From the NCBI GenBank assembly GCA_023623175.1, contig JAMNXU010000003.1:29587-93586 (forward strand): a DNA stretch of 64,000 bases, given 5' to 3'. The stretch comes from Bacillota bacterium (lineage in GTDB: Bacteria; Bacillota; Clostridia; Acetivibrionales; JAMNXU01). Under the pieces are notes generated by a model. It made no database searches and was not told the DNA's origin. It was given only the letters and a program-made list of their open reading frames with translations. The translations under genes were made by a program, and so were the position numbers. Shown piece after piece: positions 1 through 9,636 of the stretch; position 1 is the stretch's first letter, and every line of letters starts with the position of its first letter.

Positions 1-1471
1 ACGTAGCGGCCGGCAGGTAAAAGCTGAATTTAGTGCCTTTTCCCGGTTCGCTCTCCACCTTTATTTCGCTCTTGTGCTCGAGGATTATATTTCTCACTAT
101 GGACAAGCCGAGTCCCGTTCCGCTTTTGTCCCTGCTCCTCGATCGGTCGGTCTTGTAGAATCTCTCCCATATCAGTTCCAGGTCCGCCGGGTCTATGCCG
201 ATACCCGTATCCTTCACCGAAATCAGCACCCTGTCCTTCTGCTTTTCGGTGGAAACGGTGATAAGCCCTTTCGGCGGCGTAAACTTGATCGCATTGTGAA
301 GCAGGTTTATAAGCACCCTTTCTATGGCATCGGGATCAGCCCTGACAAGAATCTCCTCCTCGTCAAATTCCGCCTCGATATTTAGCTCTTTTTCCAAAAT
401 CATATTTTCGAGTTTTATTATACATCTTCTTATCAGTTCGTTAATGCTGAAATTCCTCAAGTTCAGCTTGAGTTCCCCGGCTTCCATGCGCGCCAGGTCA
501 AGCAGGTTGTTCACAAGCCTGTTCAGGCGGTTTACCTCGTCGCGGACGATCGTAAGATATTCCCTATGTTTTTCCGGGGGGATGGTTCCGTCAAGAATTC
601 CTTCTATGAAACCTCTTATGGAAGTCATCGGGGTTCTGAGCTCGTGGGACACATTGGCGATGAATCCCCGTCTCATTTCTTCGAGGTTCTTGAGAGCCGT
701 GATCATCTGGTTGAAACTTACAGCAAGTTCGCCAATTTCATCACTGGAATTCACCTCGAGTTTTTGCCTGAATTCGCCGGCAGCAATAATCTTTGCGGCA
801 TTTTTCATTTCCTTGAGGGGTTTTACCAGGTGCCTGGAGAAAAAGTACACGATGACCGTCGATATAGGAACGGAAACCATTATTGAAATGAAGAAAAACC
901 TCAATACATCGGACCTGGTCTTGTTCACCTGTGCAACAGGTATGTTGAAAAAAACCGCGTAATCAGGCGGAAGCTTATTCCCTGCCGAGGCATATTCAAG
1001 CGGTTTTGCAAAGGTCAGCCACGACCAGCCGGTATTTTTGAAAAGGCCATAGAAGCTGCCCTGTTCGATAATTATTCCCGGGGGATCTGAAAACAGTCTT
1101 TTGTACTGCCTCGGGTCCGGCAGTCGCAGTCCCTTCGCCGTTATGGCAAACGAAGTGTTTTCAGGGATGCTTGAAAGCTCGTCCACAATGTAGCCTTCCC
1201 TGTCCACGATCCATATATTGGCACGGGAAACGTAGCCGCATACTTCAATAGTTTCCTGTAGATATCTCTGGTAAAACAGGTTGTCGCTGTTCTCCCACAA
1301 CAGGTTGAAAGCCTCATTGATCTTGTCGGCGTAAACTTTAAGGTTTTGTACCGTATCCCTCGAAATATACTTGTTAAGAAAGAAAAACAGCGACATGCCC
1401 GAAATGGAAAAACTGATGAAAATCGTGGCTATGAATATGGTTATGAGTTTCGCAGATATAGACCGCCGCAT
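1..1471 (-). CDS. Sensor histidine kinase (HAMP, HisKA, HATPase), C-terminus cut by window edge
   Basis: Membrane sensor kinase that autophosphorylates on histidine and passes phosphate to the response regulator encoded just upstream. About 490 residues are visible and no stop is reached before base 1. The protein opens with a membrane helix (residues about 8-30), then an extracytoplasmic sensor region of about 150 residues, a second helix and a HAMP linker. The H-box SHELRTP follows, with the phospho-accepting His at residue 276, then the N-box (NLLHNAIKF), the G1 box (DTGIGID) and the G2 box (GTGLGLSIV). The ATG overlaps the regulator's stop as TAATG, so the pair is translationally coupled. 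The arrangement resembles PhoR/ResE-type kinases. The ligand cannot be read from sequence. Confidence 0.93.
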   Translation of the reverse strand, partial: MRRSISAKLITIFIATIFISFSISGMSLFFFLNKYISRDTVQNLKVYADKINEAFNLLWENSDNLFYQRYLQETIEVCGYVSRANIWIVDREGYIVDELSSIPENTSFAITAKGLRLPDPRQYKRLFSDPPGIIIEQGSFYGLFKNTGWSWLTFAKPLEYASAGNKLPPDYAVFFNIPVAQVNKTRSDVLRFFFISIMVSVPISTVIVYFFSRHLVKPLKEMKNAAKIIAAGEFRQKLEVNSSDEIGELAVSFNQMITALKNLEEMRRGFIANVSHELRTPMTSIRGFIEGILDGTIPPEKHREYLTIVRDEVNRLNRLVNNLLDLARMEAGELKLNLRNFSINELIRRCIIKLENMILEKELNIEAEFDEEEILVRADPDAIERVLINLLHNAIKFTPPKGLITVSTEKQKDRVLISVKDTGIGIDPADLELIWERFYKTDRSRSRDKSGTGLGLSIVRNIILEHKSEIKVESEPGKGTKFSFYLPAAT

Positions 1472-2157
1472 TATTTCACCTCAAACTTGTAGCCCACGCC
1501 CCAGACGGTTTTGAGCTGCCAGACCTGGTCCTTTGACTCAAGTTTTTCCCTCAGCCTCTTTATATGGACGTCGACGGTCCTGGAATCTCCGTAAAAATCA
1601 AACCCCCATACATGCTCGAGGAGTTGTTCCCGCGTAAAAACCTTGTTGGGATTGGAAGCCAGGAAAAACAGCAGTTCCAGCTCCTTGGGCGGCAGTTCCA
1701 GCTCCTTTCCGTTTATGCGGACTGTATAATTGGATTTGTTTATAACGAGGTTCGGGTAGACAATTTCCTCGTAGTCGGCTTCCTTGTGCTCGTACCGGCG
1801 CAGCACGGCCTTTATTCTGGCCAGCAGCTCTTTCGGATCAAAGGGTTTTACCATGTAATCATCGGCGCCAAGCTCCAGACCCAGCACCTTGTCAAAGGTC
1901 TCTCCCTTCGCCGACAGCATTATTATCGGCACGCTGCTGAGTTTGCGTATTTCCCTGCAAACCTGCCATCCGTCAATACCCGGAAGCATTATGTCCAATA
2001 TGACAATGCCGGGCGCGAATTCCCTGAACGCCTCAACAGCCTTTATGCCGTCGTACACGGCCCTGACTTCATAACCTTCCTTTTCGGCGTAAAGCCTTAT
2101 AAGTTCGCAGATATTATGGTCGTCGTCAATGACGAGCACTTTCAGTTTGCTGCTCAT
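1471..2157 (-). CDS. OmpR/PhoB-family response regulator
   Basis: DNA-binding regulator partnered with the downstream kinase. The receiver domain (residues 1-120) has the acidic triad around D11-D13, the phosphorylation site D55 in ILDIMLPG, the switch residue S82 and the conserved K104 in VKPF. A winged-helix effector domain (about 130-228) follows, with the usual RTVDVHIKRLREKL recognition helix and the WGVGYKF wing. Its length of 228 residues is normal for PhoP/PhoB-type regulators. The start has only a weak GGAAGTGG ribosome site. The gene diverges from the aldo/keto reductase gene across about 300 bases. Targets are unknown; PhoP, ResD or a cell-envelope regulator are all possible. Confidence 0.93.
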   Translation of the reverse strand: MSSKLKVLVIDDDHNICELIRLYAEKEGYEVRAVYDGIKAVEAFREFAPGIVILDIMLPGIDGWQVCREIRKLSSVPIIMLSAKGETFDKVLGLELGADDYMVKPFDPKELLARIKAVLRRYEHKEADYEEIVYPNLVINKSNYTVRINGKELELPPKELELLFFLASNPNKVFTREQLLEHVWGFDFYGDSRTVDVHIKRLREKLESKDQVWQLKTVWGVGYKFEVK

Positions 2158-2319
2158 TCAACCACTTCCCAGGAAAGTATTTGCCTGCGGCGGAAATGTA
2201 ATACCAAATAAAATATATCATTGTACCCGGGGTCAGAACAACCCTGTATTTGCACAAAGGCACCCTGAAAACGAATCGAGCGCTGCGCATAATCGTACCA
2301 ATTAACAACATATTTTTTA

Positions 2320-2348
2320 TAGACAGACTGTCCGGACACCGATATTAT
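2320..2348 (+). promoter_or_regulatory. Candidate sigma-A promoter for the aldo/keto reductase gene
   Basis: TAGACA (2320-2325) and TATTAT (2343-2348) are separated by 17 bases and lie about 115 bases before the ATG. A further TATAAT is at 2355-2360. This candidate leaves room for the ribosome site at 2450-2456. The 304-base divergent region (2158-2461) holds no other clear feature apart from the second candidate listed separately. Confidence 0.35.
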
Positions 2349-2420
2349 ATTGTATATAATATTAGTTATGTACGGCCGGAAAATAATTCGGCCCCGTTTT
2401 TCCGGAGAGCAATAATATTT

Positions 2421-2449
2421 TTGACATTTTTACTTTCAATGATTATAAC
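2421..2449 (+). promoter_or_regulatory. TTGACA-17-TATAAC promoter-like element very close to the reductase start
   Basis: The match is the best -35/-10 pair in the region: TTGACA at 2421, a 17-base spacer and TATAAC at 2444. Transcription would begin near 2456, on top of the GGAGTG ribosome site and only six bases before the ATG at 2462. If used, it would give a nearly leaderless mRNA. It may be a chance match. Confidence 0.3.
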
Positions 2450-2461
2450 AGGAGTGATACC

Positions 2462-3583
2462 ATGCAATACAGAAAATTCGGAAATACCGGCGTGGAAATT
2501 TCGGCCCTGGGCTTCGGCGCAATGCGCCTTCCCCATTACAGCGAAAACGGGCAGGTTTATGTCAGGGAAGACGAAGCTGTTGCTGTGCTGCGCCATGCTT
2601 TTGACCTGGGTGTAAACTATGTTGACACGGCTTACAGGTACCTTGGCGGGAACAGCGAAATTGCTGTTGGAAAAGCTCTGAAGGGATATCGCGACAGGGT
2701 TTACGTGTCCACGAAAGTACCAACGTGGAACATCACAAAGCAGAGCGATTACAGGCGTTTTCTCGAAGAGCAGCTCAGGAAACTGGATGTGGATTATATA
2801 GACTTCTACCATTTCCACGGCCTTTCCCTCAATTCATGGGAGAATATCGTGCGAAAATTCGATCTCGTCAGCGAAGCGGAAAAGGCAAAAGCCGAAGGCC
2901 TTATAAAGCATATTTCGTTCTCATTCCATGACAAGCCCGAAGTCATGAAAATGCTTGCGGACACCGGCATCTTTTCGTCGGTACTGTGCCAGTACAACCT
3001 CCTGGACCGGTCCAACGAGGAAGCTATTGCCTATGTTAGGCAAAAAGGCCTTGGAGTCGTTATAATGGGCCCTGTCGCCGGTGGCAGGCTCGCCGCTCCT
3101 TCCGAGCTGATAACGAAAACCCTCGAAGGCAAAGTAAAGAGCACCCCTGAAGTCGCCCTGCGGTTCGTTCTCGGCAATCCCAACGTCTGCTGTGCTCTTT
3201 CCGGAATGTCCACGATCGCCATGGTGGACGAAAACGCAGCGGTTGCTTCCATAGAGGAACCCCTGTCAAAGGATGACTGGAACAGGATAAATGCAATGCT
3301 CGAGGAAACCAGGAAGCTTGCGGATCTCTATTGTACGGGCTGTTCATACTGCATGCCCTGTCCGCAGAAAATAGACATCCCCGAGGTCTTCCGCCTCATG
3401 ATATATCACAGGGTTTACGGTTTGACGGACACTGCCAGGAATGAATTCAAAAGATTTGGCAAAGAAGGACATTCCGCGGCGCCGTCTGCCTGCGTCGAAT
3501 GCGGCGCGTGCGAGAAAAAATGCCCGCAGCATATTAAAATAAGGGAGCAGCTCAAACAGGCAACGGCTGAATTAAGCCAGTAA
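2462..3583 (+). CDS. Aldo/keto reductase with C-terminal 2x[4Fe-4S] ferredoxin domain
   Basis: Predicted cytoplasmic oxidoreductase of 373 residues. The N-terminal 280 residues form an aldo/keto reductase TIM barrel with the family catalytic set: Asp and Tyr in VDTAYRYLG, Lys in STKVP, His in FYHFHGL. The C-terminus carries two iron-sulfur motifs, C-x2-C-x2-C-x2-CP near residue 295 and C-x2-C-x2-C-x3-CP near residue 345. This places it in the iron-sulfur subgroup common in anaerobes, which may take electrons from ferredoxin rather than depend only on NAD(P)H; that role is inferred. A GGAGTG ribosome site lies six bases before the ATG. The physiological substrate is unknown. It stands alone, divergent from the two-component genes and 109 bases before the GH4 gene. 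Confidence 0.9.
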   Translation: MQYRKFGNTGVEISALGFGAMRLPHYSENGQVYVREDEAVAVLRHAFDLGVNYVDTAYRYLGGNSEIAVGKALKGYRDRVYVSTKVPTWNITKQSDYRRFLEEQLRKLDVDYIDFYHFHGLSLNSWENIVRKFDLVSEAEKAKAEGLIKHISFSFHDKPEVMKMLADTGIFSSVLCQYNLLDRSNEEAIAYVRQKGLGVVIMGPVAGGRLAAPSELITKTLEGKVKSTPEVALRFVLGNPNVCCALSGMSTIAMVDENAAVASIEEPLSKDDWNRINAMLEETRKLADLYCTGCSYCMPCPQKIDIPEVFRLMIYHRVYGLTDTARNEFKRFGKEGHSAAPSACVECGACEKKCPQHIKIREQLKQATAELSQ

Positions 3584-3623
3584 GACCCTGATGTATCTTT
3601 CTTCAAAAGTATTATACCTTACG

Positions 3624-3645
3624 AGTATTATAATTAATTAATACT
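3624..3645 (+). promoter_or_regulatory. Inverted repeat overlapping a TATAAT box upstream of the GH4 gene
   Basis: AGTATTA (3624-3630) and TAATACT (3639-3645) are perfect 7-base arms around an AT-rich 8-base centre. A TATAAT box at 3629-3634 lies inside the repeat, so a protein bound here would cover the promoter. No convincing -35 box was found at 17-18 bases. The site is about 50 bases before the GH4 start and could be a sugar-responsive operator. Confidence 0.3.
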
Positions 3646-3692
3646 TAATAATAAAACACACATAATTAAATAATCCTCAAAGGAGTGATAAA

Positions 3693-5024
3693 ATGTCCCG
3701 CAAAATAGCATTTATAGGAGCAGGCAGCTTTGGTTTCACGCGAAAACTTGTCAGGGACATCCTGACGTTCCCTGCTCTCCAGGACTGTACCCTGGCATTG
3801 ATGGACATTGACGACGAACGCCTGATGTATATTAAGCAAGCTGTTGAAGCCATAATCGAAGTCGGCAATTATCCGGCAAAGGTCATTGCCACCAAGGACC
3901 GGGCTGAAGCGTTAAAGGGCGCCGACGGAGTTGTCTGCACAATACTCCAGGGCGGAGTTCAGGTTTGGAGACACGATATCGAAATACCCAAGAAATACGG
4001 CGTTGACATCAACGTTGGAGACACAAGGGGTCCCGCAGGAATTTTCAGGGCGCTGCGCACGATCCCCGTCATGCTCGATATTATAAAAGATGTTGAAAGA
4101 TACTGCCCCAACGCGATCTTTCTCAATTACACCAATCCCATGGCCATGCTGTGCCGCGCAATGCAGAGCCAGAGCAAGGTACAGATTACGGGCCTCTGCC
4201 ACAGCGTGCAGGGTACCGCCGAAATGCTTGCCGAATGGATAGGAGCCCCGATGGATGAAATAACATATACCTGCGCGGGCATAAACCACCAGGCCTTCTA
4301 CCTGGAATACAAGTGGAACGGAAAGGACGCTTACCCGCTTATAAGGGAAGCCATCTTGACAAGACCTGAAATTTATAACGCCGAACTCGTCCGCAACGAG
4401 ATGTTCCTGCACCTCGGGTATTATGTTACCGAATCCAGCGGGCACAACTCCGAATACAACGCATGGTTCAGAAAGCGTCCCGACCTTATAGAGAAATACT
4501 GCACCCATGGAACAAACTGGAATCCCGGCCATTACGCCTATATACTCAAAGAATACCTGGATATGGAGGTTAAATGGAGGGACGAAATCAAGAAATGGCT
4601 CGCTGACAAAAACAACATTAAGCTTGAAAGAGGCAACGAGTACGCTTCCTACATTTTCAACGCATGCTTCGGAGACGGATCGCTGTATGAATTCAACGGA
4701 AATGTGCGCAATTTCGGCCTCATAGACAATCTTCCCGAGGGATGCTGCGTTGAAGTCCCCGTCGTTGCTTCAAAAGGCGGTATTAAGCCCATCCATGTTG
4801 GTCCGCTGCCGGCCCACCTTGCGATTCTCAACAACATCAACGCCAGGTGCGAGGAACTGGCGGTTGAAGGAGCGCTCTCCGGCGATCCCGAGCTGATCTA
4901 CCAGGCAATTTACTTTGACCCGCTGACTTCCGCGGTTTTAAGCCTTGCTGAAATAAGGAAGATGGTCGACGAAATGTTCCAGGTCAACAGGGACTGGCTG
5001 CCCCAGTTCAAGCACCTGAAATAA
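3693..5024 (+). CDS. melA: Glycoside hydrolase family 4, alpha-galactosidase type
   Basis: Cytoplasmic NAD- and Mn-dependent glycosidase of 443 residues that cleaves by transient oxidation at C3 followed by elimination. The N-terminal Rossmann motif GAGSFGF (residues 9-15) binds NAD. The substrate and metal signature around C169-H170 reads GLCHSVQ. Within GH4, CHSV is the alpha-galactosidase signature, whereas phospho-alpha-glucosidases carry CN-type and alpha-glucosidases or glucuronidases CHG-type motifs. The GINH motif follows near residue 195. Ribosome site AAAGGAG lies seven bases before the ATG. It is a single-gene unit followed by a strong hairpin terminator. No transporter is adjacent, so uptake of melibiose or raffinose-type sugars would be encoded elsewhere. 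Family call is firm; exact substrate less so. Confidence 0.9.
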   Translation: MSRKIAFIGAGSFGFTRKLVRDILTFPALQDCTLALMDIDDERLMYIKQAVEAIIEVGNYPAKVIATKDRAEALKGADGVVCTILQGGVQVWRHDIEIPKKYGVDINVGDTRGPAGIFRALRTIPVMLDIIKDVERYCPNAIFLNYTNPMAMLCRAMQSQSKVQITGLCHSVQGTAEMLAEWIGAPMDEITYTCAGINHQAFYLEYKWNGKDAYPLIREAILTRPEIYNAELVRNEMFLHLGYYVTESSGHNSEYNAWFRKRPDLIEKYCTHGTNWNPGHYAYILKEYLDMEVKWRDEIKKWLADKNNIKLERGNEYASYIFNACFGDGSLYEFNGNVRNFGLIDNLPEGCCVEVPVVASKGGIKPIHVGPLPAHLAILNNINARCEELAVEGALSGDPELIYQAIYFDPLTSAVLSLAEIRKMVDEMFQVNRDWLPQFKHLK

Positions 5025-5090
5025 TCGGACAAACTACTATTGCGCTGGAACATCCTGATATTGTATAATATGATAACAGTTTTTCGCAAT

Positions 5091-5122
5091 GCAAAAAGCT
5101 CCTAATAAACGGAGCTTTTTGC
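5091..5122. terminator. Strong symmetric terminator after the GH4 gene
   Basis: A perfect 12-base-pair stem, GCAAAAAGCTCC at 5091 and its complement at 5111-5122, has an 8-base loop. The U-rich tract lies within the 3' arm, so it could terminate in either direction. It separates the GH4 gene from ychF. Confidence 0.75.
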
Positions 5123-5224
5123 ATAGGAAAAAATCAACAGCATGCCGCATGTTTTGGGTAAATTATATAACATACTGACAGCCATGGCATGACAGGCATC
5201 AGCGAAAGGACGATGAACGCAAAA

Positions 5225-6319
5225 ATGAAACTGGGAATTGTAGGCCTGCCCAATGTAGGCAAAAGCACGCTTTTCAACGCAATAACGAGGGCAGGCGCCG
5301 AATGCGCCAATTATCCCTTCTGTACCATAGAACCCAACGTGGGCATTGTGCCCGTGCCTGACGAAAGGCTCGATAAGCTCGCCGAAATGTACCACCCGGA
5401 AAGAGTGGTTCCCGCAACCATAGAGTTCGTGGACATTGCGGGCCTCGTAAAGGGAGCGAGCCGCGGCGAGGGGCTTGGAAACAAGTTTTTGAGCCATATT
5501 CGTGAAGTCGATGCGATTGTGCACGTGGTACGCTGCTTCGAGGATCCCGACATCGTCCATGTGGACGGCTCAGTTTCTCCCCTGCGGGACATAGAAACAA
5601 TAAACCTCGAGCTCATTTTCTCCGACCTCGAGATACTGGAAAGACGCATTGAAAAAACCAAAAAAATGCTGAAGTCCGGCGACAAGAAATTTCTTGAGGA
5701 AATGGAGATTTACGAAAAAATAAAGGAAACCCTTGAAAGCGGAAAACCTGCACGTTCCATACCCTTTGCACCGCAGCAGCAGGAAATTGCGGACCAGCTG
5801 TTCCTGCTTACCTCCAAACCGGTCCTTTATGCCGCGAATATTTCAGAAGAAGACCTTTCATCGGCGGAAGAAAATGACATGGTGAAGGCCGTCAGGGAAT
5901 ACGCTGCCTCGGAAGGTTCGGAAGTCATCGTAATTTGCGCCAGGATAGAGGAAGAAATAGCCCAGCTCGATGACGAGGAAAGAAAAGCGTTTCTCGAGGA
6001 ACTCGGGCTGAAGGAATCAGGCCTTGACAAGCTGGTAAAAGCCAGCTACAGGCTTTTGGGACTGATCAGCTTCCTGACTGCCGGGCCGAAGGAAGTCCGC
6101 GCCTGGACCATCACCAGGGGAACCAGGGCCCCCCAGGCCGCAGGAAAAATTCACAGTGATTTTGAAAGGGGCTTTATCCGCGCCGAAGTGATTTCCTTTG
6201 ATGAACTAATGCAATGCGGTTCATACACTGCTGCGCGGGAAAAGGGTCTTGTCCGTTCTGAAGGCAGGGATTACGTAATGCAGGACGGAGATGTCACCGT
6301 GTTCAGGTTTAATGTATAG
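5225..6319 (+). CDS. ychF: YchF/Obg-family ATPase
   Basis: Ribosome-associated P-loop protein conserved across bacteria and linked in other species to translation and stress responses. It shows the G1 loop GLPNVGKST at the N-terminus, the switch region FVDIAGLVKGAS, a coiled-coil insertion (about residues 120-190) and the C-terminal TGS domain (about residues 265-350). The G4 site reads N-I-S-E rather than NKxD, which is the NxxE form that gives YchF its preference for ATP. Three in-frame ATGs exist at 5189, 5213 and 5225. I chose 5225 because homologues begin MKLGIVGLPN. The only ribosome-like site, GAAAGGA at 5204-5210, is poorly spaced for all of them. No partner gene is adjacent. Confidence 0.93.
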   Translation: MKLGIVGLPNVGKSTLFNAITRAGAECANYPFCTIEPNVGIVPVPDERLDKLAEMYHPERVVPATIEFVDIAGLVKGASRGEGLGNKFLSHIREVDAIVHVVRCFEDPDIVHVDGSVSPLRDIETINLELIFSDLEILERRIEKTKKMLKSGDKKFLEEMEIYEKIKETLESGKPARSIPFAPQQQEIADQLFLLTSKPVLYAANISEEDLSSAEENDMVKAVREYAASEGSEVIVICARIEEEIAQLDDEERKAFLEELGLKESGLDKLVKASYRLLGLISFLTAGPKEVRAWTITRGTRAPQAAGKIHSDFERGFIRAEVISFDELMQCGSYTAAREKGLVRSEGRDYVMQDGDVTVFRFNV

Positions 6320-6403
6320 GCTACCAAAGATATATAAGCTACCAAAGGCAGTAACATTTCTGTCACCATATTAACCATACACTGAGTCAGGGAGGTAACG
6401 GCC

Positions 6404-7423
6404 ATGATAATAGTAATGAGTCCTAATGCGACAAAAGAACAAATAGAAAGCGTGGAAAAGAAACTCACGGAACTGGGATTTAAAACCCATACCATAGTCG
6501 GCGAATACAAGACGGTAATTGGCGCAATAGGTGACAAACGCCACCTCGACACTCAGTTTTTCTCCACCCTGCCCGGCGTTGAGAGTCTTGTTCCCATAAT
6601 GAAGCCTTACAAGCTTGCAGGAAAGGAACTGAAAAAGGAGCCCACGATTGTAGAGGTTGGCGATATAAAAATAGGCGGTGATGAAGTAATCGTTATTGCA
6701 GGTCCCTGTGCCATTGAAGAAGAAAAAAGCTTTATTGAAACGGCCGTGAAAGTCAAGGAAGCAGGCGCCAAGCTTCTGAGGGGCGGGGCATTCAAACCGC
6801 GCACTTCCCCCTACTCCTTCCAGGGTCTCGCGGAGGACGGTCTTAAGATAATGAGTGAAGCCAGGGAAGTCACGGGACTCAAGCTCGTAACCGAAGTCGT
6901 CGATCCGAGGGACGTCGAACTGGTGGCATCCTATGTGGACATTCTCCAGATAGGAGCAAGGAACATGCAGAATTTCCGCCTGCTTAAGGAAGTCGGAATG
7001 TATAACAAGCCCGTGCTGCTGAAGAGGGGGCTGTCCGCCACTATTGAAGAATGGCTCATGGCCGCGGAATACATCATGGCTGAAGGAAACCACCAGATAA
7101 TCCTGTGTGAACGGGGAATCAGGACATTTGAAACTGCTACAAGGAACACGATTGATATGAGCGCCATACCCGTGATCAAGGAAAACAGCCACTTGCCCAT
7201 TTTTGTGGATCCGAGCCACGGAACCGGTTCATGGAAATATGTTCCTGCCATGAGCAAAGCCGCTGTCGCAGCCGGCGCCGACGGGCTTATAATTGAAGTG
7301 CACCATGATCCGGCCAATGCGTTGTCCGACGGCCCGCAGTCTCTGAAACCCGAAAAATTCAGCGAGCTTATGCAGGAAATCGCGCCCGTGGTCCGCGCTG
7401 TAGGAAAGAAATTTAATGTTTAG
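6404..7423 (+). CDS. aroF: 3-deoxy-7-phosphoheptulonate (DAHP) synthase with regulatory N-terminal domain
   Basis: First enzyme of the shikimate pathway, condensing phosphoenolpyruvate with erythrose 4-phosphate. Its 339 residues comprise a ferredoxin-like regulatory domain (about 1-70) and a type I-beta catalytic barrel (about 85-339). The catalytic part shows [28 protein letters not shown] and the metal-binding DPSHGTGS near residue 270. In the same family (for example Thermotoga) the N-terminal domain mediates feedback inhibition by tyrosine or phenylalanine, so similar control is expected here. A strong GGGAGGT ribosome site lies seven to eight bases before the ATG. The 84-base gap after ychF contains two copies of GCTACCAAAG 18 bases apart (6320 and 6338), of unknown meaning. 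It is convergent with the GGDEF gene. Confidence 0.95.
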   Translation: MIIVMSPNATKEQIESVEKKLTELGFKTHTIVGEYKTVIGAIGDKRHLDTQFFSTLPGVESLVPIMKPYKLAGKELKKEPTIVEVGDIKIGGDEVIVIAGPCAIEEEKSFIETAVKVKEAGAKLLRGGAFKPRTSPYSFQGLAEDGLKIMSEAREVTGLKLVTEVVDPRDVELVASYVDILQIGARNMQNFRLLKEVGMYNKPVLLKRGLSATIEEWLMAAEYIMAEGNHQIILCERGIRTFETATRNTIDMSAIPVIKENSHLPIFVDPSHGTGSWKYVPAMSKAAVAAGADGLIIEVHHDPANALSDGPQSLKPEKFSELMQEIAPVVRAVGKKFNV

Positions 7424-7441
7424 GGATATTTATAGAATGTA

Positions 7442-8539
7442 TTACTTGCCTTGACGATTTGCATCACTTAATATCTGGTCATAGGTAACAACACTGTTCT
7501 TGCCCATGCTCTTGGCGTAATACAGGGCTTTGTCGGCGTACTCTATCACCTTGAAGATGTTGTTCGAATGGACAGGATACTGCGCGATTCCGCAGCTTGC
7601 AGTAACGTTCCACACGATACCGTTGATGTCGAACTGTATGCGCTTTTTTTCAAGCTGCCTGCGGATCCTCTCGGCGACGCTTACGGCAAGATCGAGTTCG
7701 AGGTTCCTGATCAGTATCAGAAATTCCTCTCCTCCGTACCTTATGGCCAGATCTTCCTTCCTTATGTTCTGCCTGATGATATCCGCGAACATTATCAGCA
7801 GCTCGTCCCCGGGTAAATGACCGTACTTGTCATTGAACTGCTTGAAATTGTCTATGTCAAACATTAGTACGTTAAGAACGCCTGACGTCATGTCAACATA
7901 GTCGGCTTCATCCCTGAGTCTCTGCTCAAAATGGTGCCGGTTGGCGAGTCCTGTCAGGCTGTCAGTTCTTGCGAGCTTCGACTCCCTGAGGTGTATTTCA
8001 TTGAATTTCCTGATTTTATTATTTATTATCACGACGGACTGGGAAAACAGGAGTATATAAACATCCTTGAGCAGAATCAGTATATAATCCGGTTTGACAC
8101 CGCTGATGCGCGCGCTGACCAGGGAAGCTGCGGTAAACAGCATCACGTTGAACGTTAAATTGACAATCATCTTCTTCTTATTTACATAAAATGCACAATA
8201 GGCTGCAATGAAATAATATGCTATATATGCTTCAGAATTCGGCCCTCCGGATATGGCAATAAAAGCAGAAATCGCCACCGAGTCAATCAGCAGTATCAGG
8301 TAGTTCATGTTCTTGTTGGGACGTTTTACGCTGAGAATCCTGTAGCTCACCAGGAGGTTATACATGCCTGCGAGGGAAAAAACGAACTCCATCAGGGGTG
8401 TTCTTTCGATCCTGACGAGGTAAAGAAGCAACATGCACGCAAAAATTGACCATCGGTGCAGTAAAACCATGCCCTTGCTGAAAGAAAAAGGAACCGCCAA
8501 ATTATTTCTTACCGGTCTTTTGCCCGTTACCATTTTCAT
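7442..8539 (-). CDS. Membrane-anchored GGDEF diguanylate cyclase
   Basis: Makes the second messenger cyclic di-GMP from two GTP. The 365-residue protein begins with about six hydrophobic helices (residues 25-185), a polytopic membrane sensor without a recognisable ligand domain, then a GGDEF domain (about 190-355). The active-site loop reads RYGGEEF, an accepted GGEEF variant. An RxxD inhibitory site (RKED) sits exactly five residues before it, so product inhibition is likely. A GAAGAG ribosome site precedes the ATG by about seven bases. It is not in an obvious operon, lying convergent to aroF and 149 bases from the next minus-strand gene. No EAL or PilZ gene is nearby. Confidence 0.92.
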   Translation of the reverse strand: MKMVTGKRPVRNNLAVPFSFSKGMVLLHRWSIFACMLLLYLVRIERTPLMEFVFSLAGMYNLLVSYRILSVKRPNKNMNYLILLIDSVAISAFIAISGGPNSEAYIAYYFIAAYCAFYVNKKKMIVNLTFNVMLFTAASLVSARISGVKPDYILILLKDVYILLFSQSVVIINNKIRKFNEIHLRESKLARTDSLTGLANRHHFEQRLRDEADYVDMTSGVLNVLMFDIDNFKQFNDKYGHLPGDELLIMFADIIRQNIRKEDLAIRYGGEEFLILIRNLELDLAVSVAERIRRQLEKKRIQFDINGIVWNVTASCGIAQYPVHSNNIFKVIEYADKALYYAKSMGKNSVVTYDQILSDANRQGK

Positions 8540-8688
8540 TATCTATCTCTTCTTTTAAGCAAAACTCATCTTCCCTGGCTCTGCACTGATCTTCGCTGAA
8601 TATAATGCAGACAATTTGAAAATAATGTAAATTTATAAAAATCATGCAACATTATTAATTCCCTGAACTTTCAGACATATTTTATATT

Positions 8689-9609
8689 CTATAAAGCTTC
8701 ATTAAAATCCTTCCTGTTCTTCCTGAAAACCCCGCGAATCCTGTCCCAGTAAATAACGACCGCTATACCTGCCAGGATAAGGACTGTTCCTGCGATTAAA
8801 TTCGGGCTTATTTTCTCGTCAAGGAATATGGCCGCAAAAACGCTTGCCAGCGGTGGCTTGATAAAAAACACCAGTGAACCGACGCCGGCACCCATAATGG
8901 TCAGACCTCTGAAATACGTAAGATACGCAATACCCGTCACAAACACCGAAATGTAGAGTATGTACGGAAGAGCGGTATAATCAACATTAACAACCGGCAC
9001 GCGGAATATCAGCAAAAACGGAAGCGTTACGAGGCTGCCGATAAGAAAGGACCATGTGTTCATCCTCAGACTTCCGACGCTTACCGAAACCTTCCTTCCC
9101 AGCACGGTAAACAGTCCGAAGAAAACTGACGCCAGCAGGCCGAGGAACGGACTTAAAAGCGACGACGAGCTGAACTGCAGCTTGTCCATGAACACAAGCG
9201 CAATTCCGGCGATGCCCAAAATCAGTCCGCAGATTTTATTAATCGTAATTTTTTCCTTTTCTATAACAGCTGAAAATAGAATTACAAATATCGGGTTTGC
9301 GCTGATCAGCACGGCGGAAACTGAAGCCATGGCGCCTTCTACAAACAGGCTCAGCTGTAACAGGTTCATGCTTACCGCCACATTAAGGATCCCGATTACC
9401 GCAAGACCGGGAAGGTCTTTCCACCTGATCCTGTATTCATTTTTAAATATGGCAAAAGCCAGCAGCACAATTCCTCCTATGAAAAAACGAAGGAAATTGA
9501 TCTGAAAGGGGTTTGTCCTGTCTGCTATCGCTTTTATTGCCACTTCCAGTGTACTGAATAATATCAGCGTATTTGCAAGGTACATGTATCCTGCTCTCTG
9601 TTCTTTCAC
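8689..9609 (-). CDS. EamA/DMT-family transporter
   Basis: Predicted inner-membrane permease of the drug/metabolite transporter superfamily. Its 306 residues contain ten hydrophobic helices arranged as two EamA repeats (about 9-140 and 150-290), the usual fold and length. The substrate cannot be deduced. Start is GTG at 9609-9607, preceded at good spacing by GGGGGAC. It is the last gene of the polA-coaE-transglycosylase operon, 27 bases after the transglycosylase. I found no clear terminator in the 149 bases between it and the GGDEF gene. Confidence 0.9.
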   Translation of the reverse strand: MKEQRAGYMYLANTLILFSTLEVAIKAIADRTNPFQINFLRFFIGGIVLLAFAIFKNEYRIRWKDLPGLAVIGILNVAVSMNLLQLSLFVEGAMASVSAVLISANPIFVILFSAVIEKEKITINKICGLILGIAGIALVFMDKLQFSSSSLLSPFLGLLASVFFGLFTVLGRKVSVSVGSLRMNTWSFLIGSLVTLPFLLIFRVPVVNVDYTALPYILYISVFVTGIAYLTYFRGLTIMGAGVGSLVFFIKPPLASVFAAIFLDEKISPNLIAGTVLILAGIAVVIYWDRIRGVFRKNRKDFNEAL

Positions 9610-9636
9610 GATTTTGTCCCCCTGAAAAATACTGAA

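Noticed and set aside
8540..8688. Possible terminator and promoter between the EamA and GGDEF genes
   Set aside because: No stable hairpin with a U-run and no well-spaced -35/-10 pair could be found.
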